From Ahrensia sp. R2A130 (GTDB taxonomy: Bacteria; Pseudomonadota; Alphaproteobacteria; Rhizobiales; Rhizobiaceae): a stretch of DNA of 64,000 bases. The notes beneath the pieces were generated by a model. It had not been told where the DNA came from. It ran no database searches and saw only the letters and a program-made list of their open reading frames with translations. The position numbers and the translations under genes are program-made. This document shows, piece by piece, positions 53,530 through 61,602 of this stretch (position 1 is its first letter; every line of letters starts with the position of its first letter). The stretch covers positions 1-64,000 of the forward strand of contig NZ_AEEB01000013.1 of NCBI RefSeq assembly GCF_000179775.1, given 5' to 3'.

Positions 53530-55161
53530 CTATTCCGCTGCGACGATTTTAGGCGCGACCGCGAGATTGCCACCCATGGGCACCTCGTCACGGACATCGC
53601 CGCGTATCGTGCGCCAGATGTTGTAGGTCATGATCAGAGCGCCAATCAGGTAGATAAGACCGCCGACCATGCGCATGACGTATTCAGGATGGATGGCTGA
53701 AACCGTCTCGATGAACGAGTTCACGAGGAAACCCTGATCGTCGTATTCGCGCCACATCAGGCCCTGGGTGATGCCGGCTACCCACATGACAGCAGCGTAA
53801 ATGACGATGCCAATCGTAGCCAACCACAGATGCCAGTTCACCAGCCGCAGCGAATAAAGCCGTTCACGGTTCCACAGCTTCGGCACCAGATAGTAGAGCG
53901 CGCCGAAAGTGATCATTCCATTCCAGCCGAGTGCGCCGGAATGAACGTGACCGATGGTCCAGTCGGTGTAGTGCGACAGCGAGTTGATGGTTTTGATGGA
54001 CATCATCGGACCTTCGAAGGTCGACATGCCGTAGAAGGCCAATGAGATCACGAACATACGGAGCACGGGGTCCGTGCGAAGCTTGTCCCAAGCGCCTTGC
54101 AGCGTCATCAGACCGTTTATCATGCCGCCCCATGAGGGCATCCACAGCATGATCGAGAACACCATGCCCAGCGTCTGCGCCCAGTCGGGCAACGCCGTGT
54201 AATGCAGGTGGTGAGGGCCAGCCCAGATGTAGAGGAAGATCAGCGACCAGAAGTGAACGATGGACAGTCGGTATGAGTAGATCGGGCGGTCAGCCTGCTT
54301 CGGCACGAAATAATACATCATGCCGAGGAAGCCTGCTGTAAGGAAGAAACCCACGGCATTGTGGCCGTACCACCATTGGGTCAGCGCATCCTGCACACCG
54401 GCAAAGGCAGAGTAACTTTTGGAGCCTGTTAACGACACGGGCATCGACAGATTGTTGACCAGATGCAGCATGGCCACGGTGATGATGAAGGCGAGAAAGA
54501 ACCAGTTCGCAACATAGATATGCGGCTCCTTGCGCTTCACGATCGTGCCGAGAAAAACGACAAGATATGCAACCCACACAACGGTAAGCCAGATGTCGAC
54601 ATACCATTCGGGCTCAGCATATTCTTTCGACTGGGTGATACCCAACAGGTATCCGGTGGCCGCCATGACGATGAACAACTGGTAGCCCCAGAACACGAAC
54701 CAGGCCGTGTTGCCGCCAAAAAGACGTGCCCGGCAGGTGCGCTGGACGATGTAGAACGAGGTGCAGATCAGCGCGTTGCCACCGAAGGCGAAGATGACCG
54801 CAGACGTGTGCAGAGGACGCAGCCGACCGAAGTTGAACCAGGGTTCAATGTTCAGCCACGGCCACGCGAGTTGCGAAGCAATGATGACACCGACAAGCAA
54901 ACCCACAACGCCCCAAAATGTGGTGGCGAGCACACCGTAACGGATGACATCGTCCATGTAGCCGGAGGTGTCTTTTTGTACGGGCACCTGCCCGGCGGGC
55001 ACGACTTCCATGCGTCGCATCATGATAATTGTCGACGCAGCCAGTACGAAAACCAGAACCCAGGCATGAGCCCTGAATAAATCGTCGGATGCAAAGCCTG
55101 CGCCTAATAGTGCGACAAACGTCGCCCCCCCTAGAAGGGCGGCTTCTTTTCCATTCTTCAT
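53530..55161 (-). CDS. ccoN: cbb3-type cytochrome oxidase catalytic subunit CcoN (FixN)
   Basis: This 543-residue catalytic subunit of the high-affinity cbb3 terminal oxidase has about 12 or more membrane helices. The histidine-bearing segments [51 protein letters not shown] and [14 protein letters not shown] bind the haems and CuB. The ATG at 55161 has GAGAGGG upstream; the frame opens 5 codons earlier. A FixK/FNR box lies 75 bp upstream, predicting induction at low oxygen. Confidence 0.96.
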   Translation of the reverse strand: MKNGKEAALLGGATFVALLGAGFASDDLFRAHAWVLVFVLAASTIIMMRRMEVVPAGQVPVQKDTSGYMDDVIRYGVLATTFWGVVGLLVGVIIASQLAWPWLNIEPWFNFGRLRPLHTSAVIFAFGGNALICTSFYIVQRTCRARLFGGNTAWFVFWGYQLFIVMAATGYLLGITQSKEYAEPEWYVDIWLTVVWVAYLVVFLGTIVKRKEPHIYVANWFFLAFIITVAMLHLVNNLSMPVSLTGSKSYSAFAGVQDALTQWWYGHNAVGFFLTAGFLGMMYYFVPKQADRPIYSYRLSIVHFWSLIFLYIWAGPHHLHYTALPDWAQTLGMVFSIMLWMPSWGGMINGLMTLQGAWDKLRTDPVLRMFVISLAFYGMSTFEGPMMSIKTINSLSHYTDWTIGHVHSGALGWNGMITFGALYYLVPKLWNRERLYSLRLVNWHLWLATIGIVIYAAVMWVAGITQGLMWREYDDQGFLVNSFIETVSAIHPEYVMRMVGGLIYLIGALIMTYNIWRTIRGDVRDEVPMGGNLAVAPKIVAAE

Positions 55162-55235
55162 CGATTTCCCTCTCAACGATGAGCCTGCCGGTGCGTCGAC
55201 AGATTCATCAGTGAACCAGACGCTAGTGCGTTTTG

Positions 55236-55249
55236 TTGACGTAGATCAA
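55236..55249. promoter_or_regulatory. FixK/FNR-type box between ccoN and the hemerythrin gene
   Basis: TTGACGTAGATCAA is a perfect TTGAC-N4-ATCAA palindrome. Its edge lies 75 bp from the ccoN start and 87 bp from the divergent hemerythrin-like gene, so it could serve either or both promoters. Confidence 0.88.
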
Positions 55250-55336
55250 TAAAAACTTCTGCAACTGCGGTCATTATCTATTGGCGCAGCCCGATTCATA
55301 CCGGGCCACCAATTTTGAAATGACGAGGAAGTTCAG

Positions 55337-55792
55337 ATGCCTGACAGCAAAATCTCGATGGAAACTATGGCCCATCATGAGAGGCAAAAGAAATTATGTT
55401 TGCGCTTAGAAGCGGTCGCTGATGGGCTGCCAGGCGGGGTTAATTTCCAGGAATGTCTCGTATTAGCCCGCGATTTGTATCCAACAGTGAAGCAGGCTCA
55501 CGAATTTGAAGAGACTCAATTCTTCCCACTTCTGGAACAGCGCGCTGGCCGCGAAAGTGTGGCAGAGGGCATTGAACGGTTGCGTTACGAACATTGGGAA
55601 GACGAAGATTACGCTGAAGAAATCAGCCAGACACTAGGCCTGCTTGGGCGTGGCGAACCTGTTGGAAGTGTTGACAAAGTTTCTTGGTTGCTGCGCGGAT
55701 TCTTCAGTGGTGTACGTCGGCACATCGCCTATGAAACGGATCACTTTCTGCCGATGCTTGATGCAGAAGCAATGTCACAGGCACCGGCTTGA
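55337..55792 (+). CDS. Hemerythrin HHE domain protein
   Basis: This 151-residue four-helix protein has the metal-binding pattern of a hemerythrin-like domain: His13-His14 (MAHHE), His55 with Glu59 (HEFEE), His86 (EHWEDED), His129 and His136 (RHIAYETDHFLPML). Such proteins bind a di-iron centre and sense or store oxygen or nitric oxide. It is divergent from ccoN and shares the FixK box, which suggests low-oxygen induction. No membrane segment or other domain is visible. Confidence 0.85.
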   Translation: MPDSKISMETMAHHERQKKLCLRLEAVADGLPGGVNFQECLVLARDLYPTVKQAHEFEETQFFPLLEQRAGRESVAEGIERLRYEHWEDEDYAEEISQTLGLLGRGEPVGSVDKVSWLLRGFFSGVRRHIAYETDHFLPMLDAEAMSQAPA

Positions 55793-55933
55793 TCGGCTAA
55801 CCTGTTTCGACACAAGATGCCTTACGTAAATCGTTTATGCGGTAAATATGGGTCGTGTTGCGGTCCCGTACATTGGTTGATGCCGTGGCAGTCCGGCATT
55901 GGCGCAATTAGCCAGCACTTGCTGATCTTCTAA

Positions 55934-56104
55934 CTGAGTGGTCTGGCTCATCATCACCCACGAGAAGTGATCGATGAGAGAAGACAGAACGGTCGCTACC
56001 GCACCAATGTCTGGCAGTATCGCGGTGTGAACACGCTGAAGGCTGGTCGTATGGACGAGCTCGCACCTCATCCCATTGTGAGGTGCCTGCCTATAGCGGG
56101 TTAA
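55934..56104 (+). pseudogene. Remnant of a ParB-associated type DNA methyltransferase
   Basis: A short plus-strand frame of 56 codons reads HHHPREVIDERRQ, then GRYRTNVWQYRGVN and KAGRMDELAPHP before a stop. This strongly resembles the stretch just before the conserved HPTVKPV motif of alphaproteobacterial DNA modification methylases that carry a ParB-like domain. Stops flank it on both sides, and nothing else of the gene is recognisable between 55793 and 56283. It is too short to be functional; family identity is from memory of the motif. Confidence 0.5.
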
Positions 56105-56283
56105 CGTAACAATCTCACTGAAGGGATTGGATTGGGCCATGGAGCACGGTTCTCGTCGGATACAAAAATCATCAATTTGCTCTAGTGCTGCCAGACTGAC
56201 GAGTTTTCTAACAGAGCTAACGAACGCTGGTTCTTGGGCTAAGTCCGAGTTGCGTTCGAAAATTTGGTCGGTTTTGTGCTCAA

Positions 56284-56318
56284 GAAAAATCACGCAAGCC
56301 GTGAAGGCTCGCGTGATT
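56284..56318 (-). terminator. Intrinsic terminator of the sugar ABC operon
   Basis: A 13-bp stem with one mismatch (AATCACGCAAGCC / GGCTCGCGTGATT) and a GTGAA loop, followed on the minus strand by TTTTT, lies just after the stop of the last gene at 56342. Confidence 0.85.
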
Positions 56319-56341
56319 CAATGTCAGGTGAGACGTACGTC

Positions 56342-57484
56342 TTAACGCTCTAGCGCACCAATGCCGGAGAAACGGAACGCTTCTTTTTGCAGAGCGTCGA
56401 GTTCCTCTTTGGACATCTGATCATGAGCAACCGTAATGCGACCCAAGAAGACGAGCGGTAGATCTTTTTCACGACCTTCCAAATGCGCCTTGATCGCTTC
56501 TGCTGTAGCAGCGCCCACATCGTCACCCATTCTCATAGGCGTTGCATCAAGCTCGCCGCGACGGATCGCATCCAACTCAAGGCCTGTGCCACCCCAACCG
56601 GTTGAAAAGACCTCTTTGTGCTTGTCGACGGCAATCTGCGCCTCAACCGAACCCATGGACATTGCCGTGTTGGCGTTGTGGATCACCTTCGCTTCCGGAT
56701 AGGCTTGCAGCATGAGCTGAGTGCCTTCGAAGCCGCCTTCGCGCTGGTACTCGCCGTAGTGTTCATAGACGACGTTCCAGTTGCCCTTTTCCTTCACGCA
56801 ATCTTTGAAATCGCCCGAACGCTGATTGTCCGTAATGCCGGGGATACCGCGGTTCATGGCATAGGTTACGTCCTTGCCAAGACGTTCGACCATGTAGTCG
56901 CAGATTTTGATCGCACCATAAGCGGATGAGAAGTCGAACCAACCATCCGGCTGAGTTTTCAGATATTTGAGCGGCGTGTGAAACGCCCAGACAAATGTCT
57001 TGAGGTTCGGGTTGCTCGCCAGCTTGTCGATATTGTCAGCCTGCGTCGCAAGCTCGGATGGACCGAAGATGACAAAATCGTAGAGGTCTGCATCTTGATC
57101 TACTTGGCTGGCATATGTTGCCTGCAGTGAGTGTTCGACCTGACGTGAAGCGAACTCACGGGTCTCAAATTTGATGCCCAACTGCTCAAGTCGTTTTGTC
57201 ATAGCGAGGTAGTTACGCGCCCAAAAATCGGACGTGTCAGCCGATGGATAGATCAACGCGATCTGCAACGGCTTTTCTTGCGTGCCCGTATATTTCGCAG
57301 CAGTGTCGCCTGTCGCATTTTGCAATGCTTCGAGCGCACCTTCCTTGTTCACTTCGCCCGGCAGAAAATGGTCACGATCGGCGAGGCCGGGCATTTCGCG
57401 CAACGGTAGTTCCTGTGCGTTTGTGGTGGCGAACGACGTAGCGGCAAGCGCTGTCGCGGCCAGCAGTAGAGTGAGTTTCTTCAT
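56342..57484 (-). CDS. Sugar-type ABC transporter substrate-binding protein (LuxP/RbsB-like), second system
   Basis: This is a 380-residue periplasmic binding protein of the ribose-binding/LuxP class, longer than RbsB. The signal peptide is MKKLTLLLAATALAATSFAT ending near NAQ. The mature protein has IALIYPSADTSDFWARNYLA, a first-lobe strand with substrate loop, then GIPGITDNQRSGDF and NANTAMSMGSVEAQ. The ligand is unknown: a sugar, polyol or a LuxP-type furanosyl compound. The ATG at 57484 has GGGAGGAAACC upstream. It is the last gene of the operon before the terminator. Confidence 0.85.
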   Translation of the reverse strand: MKKLTLLLAATALAATSFATTNAQELPLREMPGLADRDHFLPGEVNKEGALEALQNATGDTAAKYTGTQEKPLQIALIYPSADTSDFWARNYLAMTKRLEQLGIKFETREFASRQVEHSLQATYASQVDQDADLYDFVIFGPSELATQADNIDKLASNPNLKTFVWAFHTPLKYLKTQPDGWFDFSSAYGAIKICDYMVERLGKDVTYAMNRGIPGITDNQRSGDFKDCVKEKGNWNVVYEHYGEYQREGGFEGTQLMLQAYPEAKVIHNANTAMSMGSVEAQIAVDKHKEVFSTGWGGTGLELDAIRRGELDATPMRMGDDVGAATAEAIKAHLEGREKDLPLVFLGRITVAHDQMSKEELDALQKEAFRFSGIGALER

Positions 57485-57536
57485 GGTTTCCTCCCAGTTT
57501 GAAACGGCATTATTGCCATTGAAGTGATTGGCGGCT

Positions 57537-58658
57537 TTAGCCGCTCGGATTTGCATCGCCCCCCAACAGGAGGCTGATGATGGACAAGATAATCGCGGCA
57601 CCTGCGATCAACGCGGTCATTTTTGCCAGCTTCTGATTGTCTGGATTTTTGAAAGTCGCGGAGAGACTTGCCGCACCGTCGCGATCTTTTTTCTGCAGCC
57701 ATGTGTAGAGCGCCACAGAGAAAATGATGACGACGCCGGACGCGACTGATTGCCAGAAGAACTCGATACGCAACGTGACTAGCGCGTTGATCATCATGGA
57801 AAGCAACAGAACGCCTGCAAGCGACCCGACTATGGACGCGCGACCACCAAACAGCGATGTGCCACCGACGACGACCGCAGCGATAACGTGCAGATTGAAA
57901 TACGGGGCGGACGTCGCCTGAATTGCGTTCAGCTTACCGGTCAGCATGATGCCTGCCAGTGCAGCCATCGCTCCCATCAAGACATAGGCATAGACGCGGT
58001 GACGATCGACCGCGATGCCGGTCATTTCGGAAGCTTCGGGATTGGAACCAATAGCAATCGTGTAGCGGCCAAAGTAGGTCGACTTGAGAAGCACGTAGCC
58101 GCCAACCAGCGTTATCAAGCCAATGACAACCGGTGTGGGCAGGAAGATGAGGGACTGCCCCCGGCCAATCTCCGTGATCATGTCTGGAAAACGCGCCAGC
58201 ACGAGACCCTTAGCAATGACCAGTGCGAAACCGCGATACACAAGATCCATAGCTAGCGTGCCAATCAGATCCGGTACTTTAAACTTTGTGATGACAAGGC
58301 CGTTTATGAGCCCCATCAACGCACCAAGACACAAGGCGATCAGCGCAGCGGACCACGCTGGAAATCCATATTGCTTGATCAAAAATGCCATGATGATCGA
58401 GGAGAGCGCCGCGACCGAACCGATAGACAAATCAATCCCACGTTGGGTGATGACGAATGTCATGGCCATCGCCATGGGCATATAAAGTGCCGCATCCAGC
58501 AGAATTTGATTGAGGTTCGACAGGCGGAAATATCGGGCAGGTTCGACCACACCCATGAAAAGCAAAATCGCGAGGATCATGGCCATGGGGCCAAGAAAAC
58601 TCACATAGGGGGCTGCCCGTTCAGACAGCGTTTGGGAGGAGGTATTTGTCGTGTTCAT
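57537..58658 (-). CDS. Sugar-type ABC transporter permease (RbsC-like), second system
   Basis: This 373-residue membrane subunit has a cytoplasmic start MNTTNTSSQTLSE and many hydrophobic helices. It contains the RbsC-type ITQRGIDLSIGSVAALSS and ALMGLINGLVITKFKVPDLIGT, and later YTIAIGSNPEASEMTGIAV, the loop that contacts the ATPase. The ATG at 58658 lies just after the ATPase gene (10 bp gap) with GAGGAC upstream; the frame opens 12 codons earlier within that gene. Confidence 0.9.
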   Translation of the reverse strand: MNTTNTSSQTLSERAAPYVSFLGPMAMILAILLFMGVVEPARYFRLSNLNQILLDAALYMPMAMAMTFVITQRGIDLSIGSVAALSSIIMAFLIKQYGFPAWSAALIALCLGALMGLINGLVITKFKVPDLIGTLAMDLVYRGFALVIAKGLVLARFPDMITEIGRGQSLIFLPTPVVIGLITLVGGYVLLKSTYFGRYTIAIGSNPEASEMTGIAVDRHRVYAYVLMGAMAALAGIMLTGKLNAIQATSAPYFNLHVIAAVVVGGTSLFGGRASIVGSLAGVLLLSMMINALVTLRIEFFWQSVASGVVIIFSVALYTWLQKKDRDGAASLSATFKNPDNQKLAKMTALIAGAAIILSIISLLLGGDANPSG

Positions 58659-58668
58659 GGTGTCGTCC

Positions 58669-59430
58669 TCAAGCCGCTGTTTTAGTGCCGACAATCATGC
58701 CCAACACTTCTTCGTTGGTGGTTTCCGCTGTCTTCACGACACCGGCACACTGCCCACGCCGTTGAACGTGAATGCGGTCTGAAATTTCAAAGACATCATC
58801 GAGCGAATGGGAGATGACGATCACGGCCAATCCTTGCGTCTTGAGTGTCTTGATAAGATCCAGCGTGCGCGCTGTTTCCTGCGGACCAAGTGCGGCGGTG
58901 GGTTCGTCCATCACGAGAACGCGCAAATCGTCATGGCGAACGGCGCGGGCAATTGCCACGGCCTGCCGTTGACCGCCGGATAGGCTCTCAGTCGGCACAT
59001 CCATGCTTTTCAGTTGAACGCCCAAACGGTCTTTCAAGACGCGAATGGCCTGTTCCTTCATCGTCTTGTTATCCAGCAGCTCGATGCCAGCGAAACTCTT
59101 TGTCAGTTCCGCTCCGAGAAAGAGATTTTCAGCTGGAGTGAGATGGTCGGCAATCGCAAGGTTTTGATAAACGGCGTCGATGCCGTTTTCGATGGCGTCG
59201 GAATGATTGCTCATTTCGAAGGGCTTTTGGTCGAGTTCAATCCGACCTTCGGTGGGCTGATAGACGCCGGTCAGGATCTTTATGAGCGTGGACTTGCCTG
59301 CGCCATTATCCCCGACAATCGCGAGCACTTCGCCTGGATAGGCCGCCAGATCGACGTCGTTGAGGGCGACTACACCGCCGAATTTCTTGACGATGCCATG
59401 CATCGAAATGATCGGATTTCCGTCACCCAT
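58669..59430 (-). CDS. Sugar-type ABC transporter ATP-binding protein, single-domain (FrcA-like), second system
   Basis: This 253-residue single-domain ATPase resembles rhizobial FrcA (fructose transporter) rather than the two-domain RbsA. Walker A is GDNGAGKSTL, the Q-loop is YQNLAIADHL, the signature is LSGGQRQAVAIARAV, Walker B is VLVMDEPTAAL and the H-loop is ISHSLDDVF; all are canonical. The ATG at 59430 has GGAGG seven bases upstream; an ATG two codons earlier is too close to that site. It works with the permease and LuxP-like binding protein downstream. Confidence 0.9.
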   Translation of the reverse strand: MGDGNPIISMHGIVKKFGGVVALNDVDLAAYPGEVLAIVGDNGAGKSTLIKILTGVYQPTEGRIELDQKPFEMSNHSDAIENGIDAVYQNLAIADHLTPAENLFLGAELTKSFAGIELLDNKTMKEQAIRVLKDRLGVQLKSMDVPTESLSGGQRQAVAIARAVRHDDLRVLVMDEPTAALGPQETARTLDLIKTLKTQGLAVIVISHSLDDVFEISDRIHVQRRGQCAGVVKTAETTNEEVLGMIVGTKTAA

Positions 59431-59459
59431 ATTCATGCCTCCAGTGTTCTCGAGAGAGA

Positions 59460-59485
59460 TCAGCGGGCCGTCTTTGGCCCGCTGA
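59460..59485 (-). other. Intercistronic hairpin after the first binding-protein gene
   Basis: A perfect 10-bp stem (TCAGCGGGCC / GGCCCGCTGA) with a 6-base loop lies 16 bp after the binding-protein stop and about 30 bp before the ATPase start. There is no T-run, so mRNA stabilisation or processing is likelier than termination. Confidence 0.7.
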
Positions 59486-59501
59486 GATTTCCAGTCGTGG
59501 C

Positions 59502-60557
59502 TTATTTGCCCCAGATTTTCGCATAGGCTTCGCGATAGCCGTTTTGCGGATCGAACTGGTTGCTGTCGCCAGAGGCTTTCAGGCCTTCTGCCGTCACCAG
59601 TGCTGGCGCTGTGATGTAGCCGGAGCAAGCCTCACCGGAGACGGCGCGGTTCAACTCGTCGACCAGCTGCCAGCCCTGAAGGTTAAGGGGCTCGGCCACC
59701 GTGATGGCCTGATACTGCGAACCCCGAATGCGCTGAAATGCGGCTTCGGAACCATCACCAGCAGAACCAGCTTTCGGTGCGCCTTCTCCGGGAATGCCCG
59801 CAGCGGCGAGGGCAGGGCCCATGAAGTCGAAATAGAGGTCGTTGATCGCAAGCGAATGCGTCCATGAAGCTCCGTATTTCTGCAAGAGTGACGTCGTAAG
59901 TGGACCCATACGAGTGGATGTGTCGGCGATAGGCGTGTCGACATATTCCAGCACCTTGCCGCCCATCTTCTCGATGGTTTCTTTGATGCGGTCGGCCTTG
60001 TCGATGGCGATCTGATATGTGGAGTCGGTGAAGATGATTGCACCAACATTGTCGCCCCCGTCCTTCATTGCCCATTCGGCAGCGGTTTCCGAAACTGCCA
60101 TCGCATCGGTGGAGACATTGGCGAAAATACCACCGGGTGCGTCGCAACCGATTTTCGGACCGGAGTGCCAAGACACCATTGGGATTTTTGCAGTAACTAC
60201 CGTTTCGAGGGCGGCTTGCTGCTCAAGAGCGTCGAAGCCGTTGATGATGATGCCGTCCGGTTGCAGCGCCATAGCTTGACCAAATGCGCCTGTGCGACCT
60301 TGAACGGAACCTGCGCCATCCAGGACACGGACGGTCCAGCCGATCTTAGCAGCGGCTTCTTCAACGCCATTGGTAACGCCCAGGATGCCACCGTTTTTCA
60401 GATCGGCTGCTAGCACGACAATGGTTTTGCCCTCCGCTGCCTTAGGACCGGATGTTGGACCATCGAATGCGACGTCCTGTGCCAGCGAGGGTGCTAGCCC
60501 CAGACCTACGATGGCCGAGGTGGCGAGTAAGGTCTTTATAAATGTACGTTTCAGCAT
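59502..60557 (-). CDS. Sugar-type ABC transporter substrate-binding protein (RbsB-like), first system
   Basis: This 351-residue periplasmic binding protein has a signal peptide MLKRTFIKTLLATSAIVGLG ending in LAQ. The fold cues are TIVVLAADLKNGGILGVTNG, ALQPDGIIINGFDAL, IPMVSWHSGP and the late HSLAINDLYFDFMGP. Family members bind pentoses, hexoses or polyols; the ligand here is not readable. The ATG at 60557 has GGGAGGAAACC upstream; the frame opens 24 codons earlier inside the permease gene. Confidence 0.87.
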   Translation of the reverse strand: MLKRTFIKTLLATSAIVGLGLAPSLAQDVAFDGPTSGPKAAEGKTIVVLAADLKNGGILGVTNGVEEAAAKIGWTVRVLDGAGSVQGRTGAFGQAMALQPDGIIINGFDALEQQAALETVVTAKIPMVSWHSGPKIGCDAPGGIFANVSTDAMAVSETAAEWAMKDGGDNVGAIIFTDSTYQIAIDKADRIKETIEKMGGKVLEYVDTPIADTSTRMGPLTTSLLQKYGASWTHSLAINDLYFDFMGPALAAAGIPGEGAPKAGSAGDGSEAAFQRIRGSQYQAITVAEPLNLQGWQLVDELNRAVSGEACSGYITAPALVTAEGLKASGDSNQFDPQNGYREAYAKIWGK

Positions 60558-60579
60558 GGTTTCCTCCCGAAGTGCTGCG

Positions 60580-61602
60580 TTACTTTTTGACAGCGCCTTT
60601 GCGGCGCTGTGCGTAGCCTGCAATGCCAATCGCTATGAGAAGCGTGACACCGTTGAACATCGGCTCGACCCAGAACGAGCCGCCGAATTGCTGAATTCCT
60701 GAAATGCCGATTGCGAGAATGGCGACGCCAATGATCGTGCCCCAGACATTCACCCGACCGGGTTTGATGGTGGTTGATCCGAGAAAAGCACCCACAAGCG
60801 CGGGCAACAGAAACTCAAGTCCGACGCTGGCCTGTCCGATGCGCAGTTTCGAAGCCAGGATCACGCCCGCCAGAGCGGTCAACAGACCAGACGTGACGAA
60901 TGCGCCGATGACATATTTGCGTGTTGGAATGCCGTTCAGTTCTGCGGCGCGCTGGTTTGCACCGATCGAATAGAGGTAACGGCCGATTGGCGTGTATTCG
61001 AGGACCAGCCACATGGTTACGGTTATCGCCAACACATAGAAGCCTGTGATCGGTAGCCCGAAAACGAAGGTGCCATTGATGTCGTAGAAACCTTGCGGCA
61101 GCACTCCAACCATCTGGCGGCCACCGGTATGGGCCAATGCCAACGCGTAGAGAGCTGTGCCTGTGCCGAGCGTTGCGATGAATGAGTCGATCTTGGCAAT
61201 TTCGACCAAGAGGCCGTTTAGGAAGCCGACTATACCGCCAAGAACCATGACGATCAGAACGGCCATTGGCCAAGGTATGCCGTATAAAGTCTGCAACGAA
61301 ATCGCGAGAATGTGCCACAGCACGATGCCGTAGCCGACGGTCAGATCGATACGGCCCGCGGCCATGGGGACCATCGCTGCCAGGCTCAACATGGCGATGA
61401 TCGCCTTATCGGAAATGATCGCGCGCAGGTTCAACATCGTTGGGAACGTGTTGGGCAGCAGAACGGAAAACAAAATCAGAAGAATGGCCGTTAAGATAAC
61501 CAACCCGTAGGTCGGTGCGAGGCGGATAAGCTTACGCCCTAGCGAGAGTTCTCTCAGTTCGGCCTTGGTGGGCTCCAGTGCGTTGGACTCAATGGATTGC
61601 AT
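60580..61602 (-). CDS. Sugar-type ABC transporter permease (RbsC-like), first system
   Basis: This 340-residue RbsC-type permease has a hydrophilic 28-residue N terminus, then membrane helices (YGLVILTAILLILFSVLLPN). MAAGRIDLTVGYGIVLWHIL and GFLNGLLVEIAKIDSFIATL match the family, as does the loop YLYSIGANQRAAELNGI. The start overlaps the ATPase gene by 14 bp. It pairs with the two-domain ATPase upstream. Confidence 0.9.
   Translation of the reverse strand: MQSIESNALEPTKAELRELSLGRKLIRLAPTYGLVILTAILLILFSVLLPNTFPTMLNLRAIISDKAIIAMLSLAAMVPMAAGRIDLTVGYGIVLWHILAISLQTLYGIPWPMAVLIVMVLGGIVGFLNGLLVEIAKIDSFIATLGTGTALYALALAHTGGRQMVGVLPQGFYDINGTFVFGLPITGFYVLAITVTMWLVLEYTPIGRYLYSIGANQRAAELNGIPTRKYVIGAFVTSGLLTALAGVILASKLRIGQASVGLEFLLPALVGAFLGSTTIKPGRVNVWGTIIGVAILAIGISGIQQFGGSFWVEPMFNGVTLLIAIGIAGYAQRRKGAVKK

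Noticed and set aside
55835..56293. A 152-codon minus-strand open frame between the hemerythrin gene and the sugar ABC operon.
   Set aside because: Its start lies inside the operon terminator hairpin, it has no recognisable motifs, and it is antisense to the methyltransferase remnant, which explains the region better.
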